Assembly: GCF_008124525.1 (NCBI RefSeq)
Contig: NZ_VNHJ01000008.1
Coordinates: 62,001 to 126,000 of the forward strand
Source of the DNA: Oceanicella actignis
GTDB taxonomy: Bacteria > Pseudomonadota > Alphaproteobacteria > Rhodobacterales > Rhodobacteraceae
Direction of reading: 5' to 3'
DNA length: 64,000 bases
Positions 10,612-18,951 of this stretch are shown piece after piece. The stretch's first letter is position 1. Each line of letters opens with the position of its first letter. Position numbers and translations under genes: made by a program. Under the pieces are notes generated by a model. The model made no database searches, was not told the origin of the DNA, and saw only the letters and a program-made list of their open reading frames with translations.

Positions 10612-11460
10612 TCAGCGCTCTTCGACCGGGCGCCCCAGCCCCAGCGGGTCGAGATTGCGCGGCGCAACGCCCTCGGCCCATTCCAGCGCCTGGCGCAGCA
10701 GCACGACGCGGCCCACGCAGACGATGGCGGGCGGCTCGACGCCGGCGGCGCGGGCGTCTTCCGCCGCGCGCGCCAGGCGCGTCTCCAGCACGAACTGGTC
10801 GGGAAGGGTGGCCCGGGTGACGATCGCCACCGGCTCGTCCGGGTCGCGGCCGGCGGCGATCAGCCGCCGGGCGATGCGGTCCAGATGCTTCATCGCCATA
10901 TACATGACGATGACCTGGCTGCCGCGCGCGATCGCGTCCCAGTCGAGGGCCCCGGGGGCCTCGCCGGTCTGGTCGTGGCCGGTCAGGAAGGTGATCGACT
11001 GGTTCACGTCGCGATGCGTGGCGGGAATGCCCGCATAGGCCAGCCCGCCGATCCCGGCCGTGATTCCGGGCACCACGCGCAGCGGCACGCCATGCTGGAC
11101 CAGCGTCTGCCCCTCTTCGCCGCCGCGGCCGAAGACGAAGGGATCGCCGCCCTTGAGCCGCAGCACGCGCAGCCCGCGCCGGGCCAGCTCGACCAGCGTC
11201 AGCGAGATGTCCTTCTGGCGGGGCGAGGGCTTGCCCCCCCGCTTGCCCGCGAACAGCAGCTCGGCGTCCGGGCGCGCCCAGGCGAGGATGCGCGGATCGA
11301 CCAGCGCGTCGTGAACGATCACGTCGGCCTGACGAAGGGCGTTGACGGCATGCAGCGTCAACAGCCCCGGATCGCCGGGCCCGGCGCCCACCAGCCACAC
11401 CCAGCCGGGCTGGAACTCGGGCCAATCGACGCCGTCGGGAAGGGTCATGGTCGTGCTCAT
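10612..11460 (-). CDS. cobA: Uroporphyrinogen-III C-methyltransferase
   Basis: This enzyme transfers two methyl groups from SAM to uroporphyrinogen III to give precorrin-2, the branch point to sirohaem and cobalamin. The 282-residue protein shows the SAM motif VGAGPGDPGLLT, the conserved LKGGDPFVFGRGGEE, and VPGITAGIGGLAYAGIPATHR. It is a single-domain SUMT without the CysG dehydrogenase/chelatase part. It lies upstream of the riboswitch and is divergent from the GH12-RTX gene. No other cob or nir gene is nearby, so sirohaem versus cobalamin use cannot be decided here. Confidence 0.93.
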   Translation of the reverse strand: MSTTMTLPDGVDWPEFQPGWVWLVGAGPGDPGLLTLHAVNALRQADVIVHDALVDPRILAWARPDAELLFAGKRGGKPSPRQKDISLTLVELARRGLRVLRLKGGDPFVFGRGGEEGQTLVQHGVPLRVVPGITAGIGGLAYAGIPATHRDVNQSITFLTGHDQTGEAPGALDWDAIARGSQVIVMYMAMKHLDRIARRLIAAGRDPDEPVAIVTRATLPDQFVLETRLARAAEDARAAGVEPPAIVCVGRVVLLRQALEWAEGVAPRNLDPLGLGRPVEER

Positions 11461-11556
11461 GCCCGTCTTCTAGGGCGCGGGGGCGGCGTTGAAAAGCGCG
11501 CATCGCCCGCCCTTAACGGTTTGGCCAGCCCTTCGCGCGATGCTGGGCGCGGGTGA

Positions 11557-13062
11557 ATGGGAAACATGGGTGGGGCCGGCATGGAACGCATGCTTGCCGC
11601 GGACGGCGCATGGGCTGCGCTGGACGATGCGGCCGTGATCAACAACACATGGGGGCGCGGCGCGCTGGTCAACGGGACGGACTACGTCCAGACCGTGCGC
11701 CATGGCGACTCGCTGGCCGACGGGGTGCGCTTCGACTGGAGCTGGCCCGAGGCCGATCCGCGCCGCGTCATGGCCTTTCCGGCCGTGTTCGCGGGCCAGC
11801 GCCCCTTCAACCGCGCGCAGGAGGGGGGTGCCGGCATGCCGGTGCGGCTCGAGGCCGTCGAATCGCTGACGCTCGACTACGCGCTGGACTGGGGCGGAGA
11901 CGAAGGCGGCTTCAACGTCGCGCTCGACCTCTGGATCTCGTCCGATCCGCTGTCGGGCGCCGGCGCCATCACGCATGAGGTGATGATCTGGCTCAAGCCC
12001 GCCGCCTTTTCGCCCGCGGGCGGGGCGGCCGGAAGCTCGGAGCTGGACGGGGCCAGCTATCTGCTCTCGATCCGCCCCGAGGACGCGGACGACCCGCATG
12101 ACTGGACCTACGCCGCCTTCCTGACGCAAGAGCCGGTCAAGGCCGGCCGCGTGGACATCGGCGCCGCGCTCGATCACCTGATCGCGGGCGGGGTTCTGGA
12201 CGGCGATCTGTGGCTGATGGATGTGGAGCTGGGCGCCGAGATCACGGGCGGTCAGGGCTGGCTCGAGATCTCGGAATTCGACCTGACGCTCGAGGCCGCG
12301 CCGGCGCCCGAGCCGATCCGGGGCGGGGCGGGCGCCGATCTGCTCGAGGGCGGCGCGCATGGCGACGTGATGGCCGGGCGCGGCGGCGACGACCGCCTGA
12401 TCGGCGGCGACGGCGCGGACCTTCTGCGCGGCGGCGCGGGCGACGACCGGCTCGAGGGCGGGCGCGGCGCCGACCGGCTGGAGGGCGGCGCGGGGCGCGA
12501 CCGCCTGAGCGGCGACGGCGGCGACGACCACCTGGCCGGGGGCGCGGATGACGACGCGCTGCTGGGCGGCCCGGGCCGCGACCGCATCCATGGCGGCGCC
12601 GGCGACGACGTTCTGCGCGGCGGCGCGGGCAAGGATTCGCTGCAAGGCGCAGACGGCGCCGACGCGCTCATGGGCCAGGCGGGCGCCGACGCGCTGCTGG
12701 GCGGCGCGGGCGACGATCTGCTGTCCGGCGGCGCCGGGGCCGACGCGCTGGACGGCGGCGACGGAAACGATCGCCTCTCGGGCGGGGCCGGGGCCGACCG
12801 GCTGCGCGGCGGCGCGGGCGACGACCTTCTGTCCGGCGGCGCCGGGGCCGATGCGTTCATCTTCGCGCCGGGCGACGGGAGCGACCGCATTCTCGACTTC
12901 GACCCGAGCGAAGACCGCCTGATCCTGCGCGCCTTCGGCCTGACCGAGACGCCGACCGTGCAGGACGGCCCCGAGGGCGCGACGCTCACCATCGGCGACT
13001 GGACGGCGATCTTCGAGCATGTGGACGTCGACGCGCTGCATGCGGGGCACTTCATGCTCTGA
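11557..13062 (+). CDS. GH12-type endoglucanase domain fused to RTX calcium-binding repeats
   Basis: This 501-residue protein has two parts. Residues about 25-248 resemble glycoside hydrolase family 12 (beta-1,4-glucanases): VINNTWGRGALVNG at the start, then NVALDLWIS, then HEVMIWLKP with E141 at the nucleophile position, and VELGAEITGGQGW with E228 at the acid/base position. Residues about 253-432 are glycine- and aspartate-rich RTX nonapeptides (GGAGADxLxGG type) that bind calcium. The short tail that follows is typical of type I secretion substrates. No classical signal peptide is visible, consistent with type I export, but no hlyB/hlyD-like transporter is here. Start is uncertain: ATG at 11557 or 11581, neither with a strong ribosome site. 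Confidence 0.8.
   Translation: MGNMGGAGMERMLAADGAWAALDDAAVINNTWGRGALVNGTDYVQTVRHGDSLADGVRFDWSWPEADPRRVMAFPAVFAGQRPFNRAQEGGAGMPVRLEAVESLTLDYALDWGGDEGGFNVALDLWISSDPLSGAGAITHEVMIWLKPAAFSPAGGAAGSSELDGASYLLSIRPEDADDPHDWTYAAFLTQEPVKAGRVDIGAALDHLIAGGVLDGDLWLMDVELGAEITGGQGWLEISEFDLTLEAAPAPEPIRGGAGADLLEGGAHGDVMAGRGGDDRLIGGDGADLLRGGAGDDRLEGGRGADRLEGGAGRDRLSGDGGDDHLAGGADDDALLGGPGRDRIHGGAGDDVLRGGAGKDSLQGADGADALMGQAGADALLGGAGDDLLSGGAGADALDGGDGNDRLSGGAGADRLRGGAGDDLLSGGAGADAFIFAPGDGSDRILDFDPSEDRLILRAFGLTETPTVQDGPEGATLTIGDWTAIFEHVDVDALHAGHFML
12319..12855 (+). repeat. RTX nonapeptide-coding repeats
   Basis: About twenty degenerate 27-base units encode the pattern GGxGxDxLx. The units differ at many third positions, so they look old rather than recently amplified. 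They form the calcium-binding part of the GH12-RTX protein. Confidence 0.85.
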
Positions 13063-13126
13063 CCCCCGCCGCGGTTGAAGCGCGCCGGGGCGGCGGGTAA
13101 AGCTGGCCGCGCAACCGGAGGAGGCC

Positions 13127-13906
13127 ATGCAGCTCAACGCCCTGATCGCGGAACCCGAAGACCGCGCGACGCGCCCGCCGCTGCTCATCGCCCACGGGCT
13201 GTTCGGGTCGGCCCGCAACTGGAACACCCTGGCGCGCAGGCTGGCGCAGGGCCGGCGCGTGGCGGCGGTCGACATGCGCAATCACGGCGACAGCCCCCGC
13301 GCGCCCACGCAAACCTATCAGGACATGGCGCAGGACCTGGCCGACTCCATCGAGACGCTGGGCGCGCCGGCCGACGTGCTGGGCCATTCGATGGGCGGCA
13401 AGGCGGCCATGGCCCTGGCGCTGCTGCGGCCGGAACTGGTGCGCCGGCTGGTCGTGGCCGACATCGCGCCCGTGCGCTACGGCCATTCGCACGCGCATTA
13501 CATCGAGGCCATGCGCGCCGTGGACCTGTCGCGCGTGCGCCGGCGCGCCGAGGCCGACGCGCAGCTGGCCGAGCGGCTCGAGGACCGCGCCATGCGCGCC
13601 TTCCTGCTGCAAAGCCTGGCCGCAGGCCCCGACGGCGCGCGCTGGAAGCTCAACCTCGAGGCGCTCGAGCGCGCCCTGCCCGACATCATGGACTGGCCCG
13701 AGGCGCTGGACGCGCGCCGCTTCGACGGCCCGGCGCTGTTCGTGTCGGGCGAGCGCTCGGACTATGTGACCGAGGCCGGGCGCGCGCGCATCCGCGCCCT
13801 GTTCCCGCAGGCGCGCTTCGCCGCCATCCCCGGGGCGGGGCACTGGCTTCATGCCGAAAAGCCCCAAGAGTTCCTTGACGAGGTCGCCGCTTTCCTCGCA
13901 GCCTGA
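13127..13906 (+). CDS. Alpha/beta hydrolase, YbfF/ABHD11-like esterase
   Basis: This 259-residue cytoplasmic hydrolase has the oxyanion motif IAHGLFGSARNWN, the DMRNHGDSPR stretch characteristic of the YbfF/ABHD11 group, and the nucleophile elbow GHSMGG with S88. The acid is probably the Asp in GERSDYV, and the histidine is in IPGAGHWLH near the C-terminus. GGAGGAGG precedes the ATG. It lies 26 bases upstream of the serine hydrolase gene and is probably co-transcribed with it. E. coli YbfF hydrolyses short acyl esters and acyl-CoA; the natural substrate is unknown. Confidence 0.87.
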   Translation: MQLNALIAEPEDRATRPPLLIAHGLFGSARNWNTLARRLAQGRRVAAVDMRNHGDSPRAPTQTYQDMAQDLADSIETLGAPADVLGHSMGGKAAMALALLRPELVRRLVVADIAPVRYGHSHAHYIEAMRAVDLSRVRRRAEADAQLAERLEDRAMRAFLLQSLAAGPDGARWKLNLEALERALPDIMDWPEALDARRFDGPALFVSGERSDYVTEAGRARIRALFPQARFAAIPGAGHWLHAEKPQEFLDEVAAFLAA

Positions 13907-13932
13907 GCGCGTCGAAGGAAGGGAGCGATCGC

Positions 13933-15141
13933 ATGCGCGTCAAATGGAAGCTGATCGGGCGCGTCGCGCTGGCCGCGGCGGCGCTGGCCGGCGCGGCGCT
14001 GGTGTGGAAGCGCGACGAGCTGGCGCGCCTTTACCGCGTCAACACGCTGTTCGCCGAGGACCGGATCGTCGACAACTTCATGCACATGGACCGGCTGTTC
14101 TGGACCGTGCCGGTCCCGCGCGGCGACGGTCCGGTGCGGCCGCTGCCGGCCGATCCGCGGCCCCTGCCCCAGACCTTCCGCCATGACTGGGGCGAGGAGC
14201 GCGTCGAGGACTACCTGACGCGCTCGGCGACCACGGCGCTGATCGTGCTCAAGGACGGGCGCATCGCGCATGAAAGCTACCGGCTCGGCACGCGCCCAGA
14301 GAACCTGCGCATCTCGTGGTCCATGGCCAAGTCGGTGACCGCGACGCTGATCGGCGTGGCGCTGGCCGAGGGGGCGATCGATTCGATCGACGATCCGGCC
14401 GACAAATACGCCCCCGCCCTGGCGCAGGGCGCCTACGGGGGCGTGAGCATCCGCGACCTGCTGCACATGTCCTCGGGCGTCGATTTCGACGAGAACTACG
14501 CCGACTTCAACTCGGACATCAACAAGATGGGGCGCACGCTGGCGCTGGGCGGCTCGATGGACGCGTTCGCCGCCGGCCAGGAAAGGCGCGTCGCGCCGGC
14601 GGGCGAGAACTTCCGCTACGTCTCGGTGGACACCCATGCGCTGGCGATGGCGCTGCGCGGCGCCACCGGGCGCAGCCTGCCGCAATACCTGTCCGAAAAG
14701 CTGTGGGGCCCGATGGGCGCCGAGGCCGAGGCGCGCTTCGTCACCGACGGGCACGGCGCGGCCTTCGCGCTGGGCGGGCTGAACGCGCGCGCGCGCGACT
14801 ATGCGCGCTTCGGCCTTCTGATCGCCGAGGGCGGCGCGTGGAACGGGCGCCGGATCGTGCCCGCCGAATGGATCGACGCGATGGGCCGGCCCAGCGCGCC
14901 GCCGCCCGCCCCGGGCTCGACCGAGCGCTACGGCTATGGCCTGCACTGGTGGATTCCCCCCGACGCCGCGCCGGGCGAGATGGTCGCGCGCGGCGTCTAC
15001 GGCCAGTGGATCTACGTCAACCGGCCCGAGCGGGTGGTGATCGTCAAGACCTCGGCCGACCGCAACTTCATGAAGGAGGACCGGCGCGCGAATTACGAGG
15101 CCGCCGCCTTCTTCCGCGCCGTGACCGCCGCGCTGCGCTGA
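13933..15141 (+). CDS. Beta-lactamase-related serine hydrolase
   Basis: This 402-residue protein starts with an N-terminal hydrophobic helix (RVALAAAALAGAALV, about residues 10-24), so it is anchored in or exported across the inner membrane. It has the penicillin-binding-protein/class C beta-lactamase fold. The SxxK motif is in WSMAKS (S130, K133). The family's Tyr-x-Asn position may be met by the Y in FRYVSVDTHAL, where the Asn is replaced. Such proteins are esterases, peptidases or amidases; nothing here points to true beta-lactamase activity. It follows the YbfF-like hydrolase closely and is convergent with the AAA ATPase. Confidence 0.82.
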   Translation: MRVKWKLIGRVALAAAALAGAALVWKRDELARLYRVNTLFAEDRIVDNFMHMDRLFWTVPVPRGDGPVRPLPADPRPLPQTFRHDWGEERVEDYLTRSATTALIVLKDGRIAHESYRLGTRPENLRISWSMAKSVTATLIGVALAEGAIDSIDDPADKYAPALAQGAYGGVSIRDLLHMSSGVDFDENYADFNSDINKMGRTLALGGSMDAFAAGQERRVAPAGENFRYVSVDTHALAMALRGATGRSLPQYLSEKLWGPMGAEAEARFVTDGHGAAFALGGLNARARDYARFGLLIAEGGAWNGRRIVPAEWIDAMGRPSAPPPAPGSTERYGYGLHWWIPPDAAPGEMVARGVYGQWIYVNRPERVVIVKTSADRNFMKEDRRANYEAAAFFRAVTAALR

Positions 15142-15154
15142 CCGCGGCGGTCAG
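15138..15154. terminator. Short inverted repeat across two convergent stop codons
   Basis: CTGACCG-CGG-CGGTCAG forms a 7-base stem with a 3-base loop. It overlaps the end of the serine hydrolase and the end of the AAA ATPase gene. No U-run follows on either side, so termination is only a suggestion. Confidence 0.35.
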
Positions 15155-16455
15155 ACGCTTTCGTCGACGTAGAGATTGTCCCACGCCTCGTCCAGATAGG
15201 GGATCTTCAGCGCCCGCGGCTCGCCGTGATAGTCGCACGCGGCCAGCGTCTGGTCGATCAGATAGGGCGCGTGATAGGCGGAATAGGTGATGTCGCTGTT
15301 GCCGTAGAGCTCGTTGATGATGTGGTTGAGCGCAGCCTCGTCGGGCGCGACGCCGTAGCGGCGGCACTGGCGCAGAAAGATCTTCACGAACTCCTCGCGC
15401 TTGGGGCGGTCGACCAGGATCTTGTAGTAGATGCGCCGCAGGCCCGCGCCGTCGACCAGCTGCGTCGGCGCGATGTTGGTCGAGAAGATCATCAGCGTGT
15501 CGAACGGCACCTGGAAGCTCAGCCCCGAGATCAGCGACAGGTAGTCCACCCCCTCTTCCATCGGCACGATCAGACGGTTGATGAGCTGCTGCGGCGTCTC
15601 GCGCTGGCGGCCCAGGTCATCGACGATGAACACGCCGTTCGACGCCTTCATGTGCAGCGGCGCCTGATAGGTGCGGCTGGCGGGGTTGTAGCGCAGGTCC
15701 AGCATGTCGACGGTCAGCTCGGCGCCGGTGACCACGGTGGGGCGCACGCACTCGATGAACCGCAGGTCCGGCGCGTCCGAGCCGTAGATGTCCTCGAGGC
15801 GGATGTCGTCCGGATCGTCCAGCGGGCGGTGCACGTTCGGGTCGAAGTAGAGGATGATGTCGCCGTCGACATAGATCGCGTAGGGCACCAGGATGTCGCC
15901 CTCCATGGCGCGCGCAAGGGCGTGGGCGTAGCTGGACTTGCCGTTGCCGGGCGGGCCGTAGAGCAGGATCGAGCGGCCCGAATTCACCGCCGGTCCGAGC
16001 CGGCCGAGCAGCCCCTCGGGCAGGACCAGGTCGCCGAAGCTCTGCTCGAGCCGCTCCTTCGAGATGCGGCGCGACTTGACCGACTGCGCCGCCACCGCGC
16101 GGCGAAAGCTTTCGAGCGTCACCGGGCAAGGCCCCGCATAGTCCTGACGCGCCAGCGATTCGACCGCCCAGGAGCGGCCCTTGTCCGTCAGCTCGTAGCG
16201 CATTTCCGAGCGCATGTTCCCGCCCAGCTGGCCAAGCGTCGCCAGAAGGCGATCGTCGCGCATGGTCTGGAACAGCTCGGACATGACCACGCCGGGCAGG
16301 CGCACCGCCTTGCACACGTCGGTCATGGTGGTCAGACCGCGCCGATAGATGACCTTGAGGCACAGATCGACGAGGAATTCGCGGCTCAGCCCGGTTTCCT
16401 CGATGGTGGCCGGCGCCGCGGGCGAGAAGGCGAAATCGCTGGTCTGCACGGTCAT
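15151..16455 (-). CDS. Winged-helix/AAA ATPase of unknown role
   Basis: This 434-residue protein has an N-terminal region of about 110 residues that looks like a winged helix (LVDLCLKVIYRRGLTTMTDV, then MRYELTDKGRSWA). An AAA domain follows with Walker A GPPGNGKSS, Walker B-like GVFIVDDLGRQ and a sensor-1-like FSTN. The protein is predicted cytoplasmic. I start it at the ATG at 16455; a TTG eight codons upstream lacks a ribosome site. It is divergent from a polytopic membrane protein that precedes the Tad locus. The family is widespread in proteobacteria, but I know of no firm function; MoxR-like remodelling is one possibility. Confidence 0.75.
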   Translation of the reverse strand: MTVQTSDFAFSPAAPATIEETGLSREFLVDLCLKVIYRRGLTTMTDVCKAVRLPGVVMSELFQTMRDDRLLATLGQLGGNMRSEMRYELTDKGRSWAVESLARQDYAGPCPVTLESFRRAVAAQSVKSRRISKERLEQSFGDLVLPEGLLGRLGPAVNSGRSILLYGPPGNGKSSYAHALARAMEGDILVPYAIYVDGDIILYFDPNVHRPLDDPDDIRLEDIYGSDAPDLRFIECVRPTVVTGAELTVDMLDLRYNPASRTYQAPLHMKASNGVFIVDDLGRQRETPQQLINRLIVPMEEGVDYLSLISGLSFQVPFDTLMIFSTNIAPTQLVDGAGLRRIYYKILVDRPKREEFVKIFLRQCRRYGVAPDEAALNHIINELYGNSDITYSAYHAPYLIDQTLAACDYHGEPRALKIPYLDEAWDNLYVDESV

Positions 16456-16636
16456 GACGCACCCGTTTCCCGATTGCAAAGCGGAACTCTTGCGCGCGAG
16501 GGGGAAAGCTCCGCGCGCTCCGAGTCAACCGGAAGCGGCGCGGCTGCGCAAGCGTCATCGACATGCGAAATCGCGCGCCCGCGCGGCGAAATCTGCTATC
16601 ACGGGGCCGTTCGCGTTCACTGCCCGGAGCCGCCCG

Positions 16637-18340
16637 ATGACCGATCCCCGCGTCCCCCCCGTTGCCGCCCGCGACGCCGCGCCCGACGACCCGCCGCCCG
16701 GCGCGGCCGCGCTGGCGGGGCTGGCGCTGGGGCTGGGCGCGGCGGGGGCCTTGATGGCGGCCGCGCTGGCGCTGCCCGGACAGTTGGCGGTGCAGCAGCT
16801 TGGGGGCGACATGCTGCATCTTCTCGACGGGCTGACGCGGATCCGGCTGGGGCAGATTCCGAACGTCGATTTCTCGACCCCGCTCGGCCCGCTCGGCTTT
16901 CTGCCCATCGCCGTGTGGGACGCGCCGCCCGCGCGCGCGCTGGCGTTCGGGCAGGCGACGGCCGCCGCCGCGATCATCCCCTTCATCCTGTGGCTGGCGC
17001 GCACGCGGCTGAGCGTGGCGTCCGCGTTCTGGCTGGGCGCGGCGGCGATGCTGTTCGCCACGGCGGCGGCATGGTCGGCGACGGCCTACGCGCCGACCAT
17101 GGCCATGCACTACAACCGCTGGGCCTGGGCGCTGTTCCTGGCGACCGCGCCGATCCTGCTGCTGACGCCGCGCCGTGGCCGGGGCCTTGACCTTGGGGAC
17201 GGGGCGGCGCTGGGCCTGGCCGGCGCCGCCCTGCTGACGCTCAAGGTCACCTACCTTGCCTTCCTTGCGCCCGCGGCGCTCATGTGGGCCGCGCTTTGGG
17301 GGCGCTGGCGGGCGCTGGGCTGGGCGATGGGCGTCGGGCTTGCGGCCGCCGCGGCGATCTTCGTCGCCTCGGCGGGGTGGGGCATGGCGTTGCAGGCCGC
17401 CCTGGGCTATGCGGGCGATCTGTGGAGCGCGGCGCGCTCGGACGTGCGCCCGGCGCCGGGCATGGGGCCGCTGCAGCTGGCCACCACCCCCGCCGGCGCG
17501 CCGGTCACGCTGGCGCTGGTGGCCGCGGCGCGCGCGCTGCAGCTGTGCGGCCTGCGGCGCGAGGCGCTGATGATGGCGGCGGCGTCCCTGTCCATCGTGC
17601 TGATCGCCTGGCAGAATTTCGGCAACGCCATGATGGGCGCGCTGGTCGCCGCGCCGGTCCTGGCGGCGGCGGCGCACAGGTCGAGGCCGGGCGCGCGCTT
17701 CTTTGGCGCCCCGGCCCCGACGGCGATGCGGGCGCTGGCGCTGTGGATCGTGGCGACGCAGGCCCCGACCCTGCTGGCCTTCCAGCGCAGCCTGTTCAGC
17801 GGCTGGGCCGTGACCGAGGAACGCCACGCCGCGCTGTTCGCCGACGCCGGCGCGCCGGGCATCTTCTTCGAGGACGCCCGCGGCGAGATCCGCGGACAGA
17901 TCATGCTCGAGCCCCCCCGGCCGAGGCAAGGCGGGGCGGGCGACGACGCCGCCGAGGACGCGGACGAGGGCCCGCGCAGCCTGGCCGGGCGCCGCTTCGA
18001 CGCCTGCTCGGCGTCGCGCGGCTTCGAGCGGCTCGTGAGCATGGCCGGCGCGGCGATCGCGTCCCAACCCGCGCTGCGCGGGCGCACGGTGCTGACCGCC
18101 GATCTGATCAACCCGGTCTGGTGGGCGGCCGGCGCGCCGCCGCAAAAGGGCGCCCAGCTCTGGGCCTATGCGCCGCTGGGACCGGCGCTCGAGACCATGG
18201 ACCTTCTGGCCGTCTCAACCTGTCCGGCCGCGCCCAAGGCCCGCAACCGCATCATCGACGAGATCGCTGCCGCGGGCATCCCCCTTCGCCCGGCGCTGGA
18301 CCTGCCGCACTGGACGATCTTCGAACGAGTCGTTCCGTGA
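16637..18340 (+). CDS. Polytopic membrane protein, unknown function
   Basis: This 567-residue protein has around ten hydrophobic segments between residues 25 and 390, then a soluble C-terminal domain of roughly 175 residues (from about LLAFQRSLFSGW). The first loop contains DMLHLLDGLTRIRLGQIPNV and DFSTPLGPLGF, reminiscent of the first periplasmic loop in GT-C-type glycosyltransferases and ArnT-like proteins. No clear catalytic motif confirms this. GGAG lies 8 bases before the ATG. It ends 3 bases from the convergent end of the prepilin peptidase gene, and homologous membrane proteins sit beside Tad loci in other Rhodobacterales. A role in pilus glycosylation or polysaccharide transfer would be speculation. 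Confidence 0.7.
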   Translation: MTDPRVPPVAARDAAPDDPPPGAAALAGLALGLGAAGALMAAALALPGQLAVQQLGGDMLHLLDGLTRIRLGQIPNVDFSTPLGPLGFLPIAVWDAPPARALAFGQATAAAAIIPFILWLARTRLSVASAFWLGAAAMLFATAAAWSATAYAPTMAMHYNRWAWALFLATAPILLLTPRRGRGLDLGDGAALGLAGAALLTLKVTYLAFLAPAALMWAALWGRWRALGWAMGVGLAAAAAIFVASAGWGMALQAALGYAGDLWSAARSDVRPAPGMGPLQLATTPAGAPVTLALVAAARALQLCGLRREALMMAAASLSIVLIAWQNFGNAMMGALVAAPVLAAAAHRSRPGARFFGAPAPTAMRALALWIVATQAPTLLAFQRSLFSGWAVTEERHAALFADAGAPGIFFEDARGEIRGQIMLEPPRPRQGGAGDDAAEDADEGPRSLAGRRFDACSASRGFERLVSMAGAAIASQPALRGRTVLTADLINPVWWAAGAPPQKGAQLWAYAPLGPALETMDLLAVSTCPAAPKARNRIIDEIAAAGIPLRPALDLPHWTIFERVVP

Positions 18341-18343
18341 CCG

Positions 18344-18871
18344 CTAACCCCAGAGCCAGAAGGGCGCCGGCACGTCGGGCGCGCGCGCGCGCAGGATCAG
18401 ATAGCTGATCATCGCCGCGCCGATCGAAACGCCCATGGGGAAATGCGCGCCGCGGCGCAGCGCCTTCCAGCCGCGCGCGCGCCCCCCGAGCGCCGCGCGC
18501 GCCGCCATCAGCGCCGCCAGGCCCACTCCCAGCCAGAACGCCAGCAGGAACAGCGCGCCGGCCGCGTCCTCGGGCCGCACGAACAACGCGCAGGCCGCCA
18601 GCAGCTTGGCGTCGCCGCCGCCCATGCGTCCGAAGAAGAAGAACGCATAGCACGCCGCCAGCACCGCCAGCGCGCCCAGCGCGCGCGCCTGGACCTCGTC
18701 CGCGCCCAGCGCCCAGAACGCGAAAGGCGCGAACAGCGCCGCCGTCGCCCCGGTCAGCCAGTTGGGAATGCGCATCCGCCGCAGATCCCACCACATCGCC
18801 GCCAGCATGAGCGGGCCGAGGACGGGGAGCAGCGCCGCCTCGGGCGCGTCGAGGGAAGGCAGGGTCATCAC
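18344..18871 (-). CDS. cpaA: Prepilin peptidase CpaA/TadV
   Basis: This inner-membrane aspartic peptidase (family A24) cleaves the leader of Flp prepilins. The 175-residue protein has several membrane helices. The two active-site aspartates fit WWDLRRMRIPN (near residue 29) and FGRMGGGDAK. It lacks the N-terminal methylase domain of PilD, as CpaA proteins do. The start is GTG at 18871 (AGGAG 10 bases upstream) or the next codon, ATG at 18868. It is the last gene of the minus-strand Tad cluster, 80 bases after the TPR gene. In many relatives cpaA lies next to flp instead. Confidence 0.88.
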   Translation of the reverse strand: MMTLPSLDAPEAALLPVLGPLMLAAMWWDLRRMRIPNWLTGATAALFAPFAFWALGADEVQARALGALAVLAACYAFFFFGRMGGGDAKLLAACALFVRPEDAAGALFLLAFWLGVGLAALMAARAALGGRARGWKALRRGAHFPMGVSIGAAMISYLILRARAPDVPAPFWLWG

Positions 18872-18951
18872 GCGGCGAACGCTCCTGCGCGGCCATGACG
18901 CCGGCGGGGCCGGGCGCGGCGGCCGCGCAGCGCCGCGCCCCCCGCATCACG

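Noticed and set aside
12319-12855. Possible CRISPR-like or minisatellite array
   Set aside because: The periodic pattern is explained by RTX nonapeptide codons in the reading frame. There are no constant repeats with unique spacers.
13933-15141. Antibiotic-resistance beta-lactamase
   Set aside because: Only the general SxxK fold is visible, with an N-terminal anchor and no resistance context. A housekeeping-type serine hydrolase is more likely.
15617-18145. Minus-strand frame of 842 codons
   Set aside because: It is antisense to the polytopic membrane protein and shifted against the AAA ATPase; low-complexity composition.
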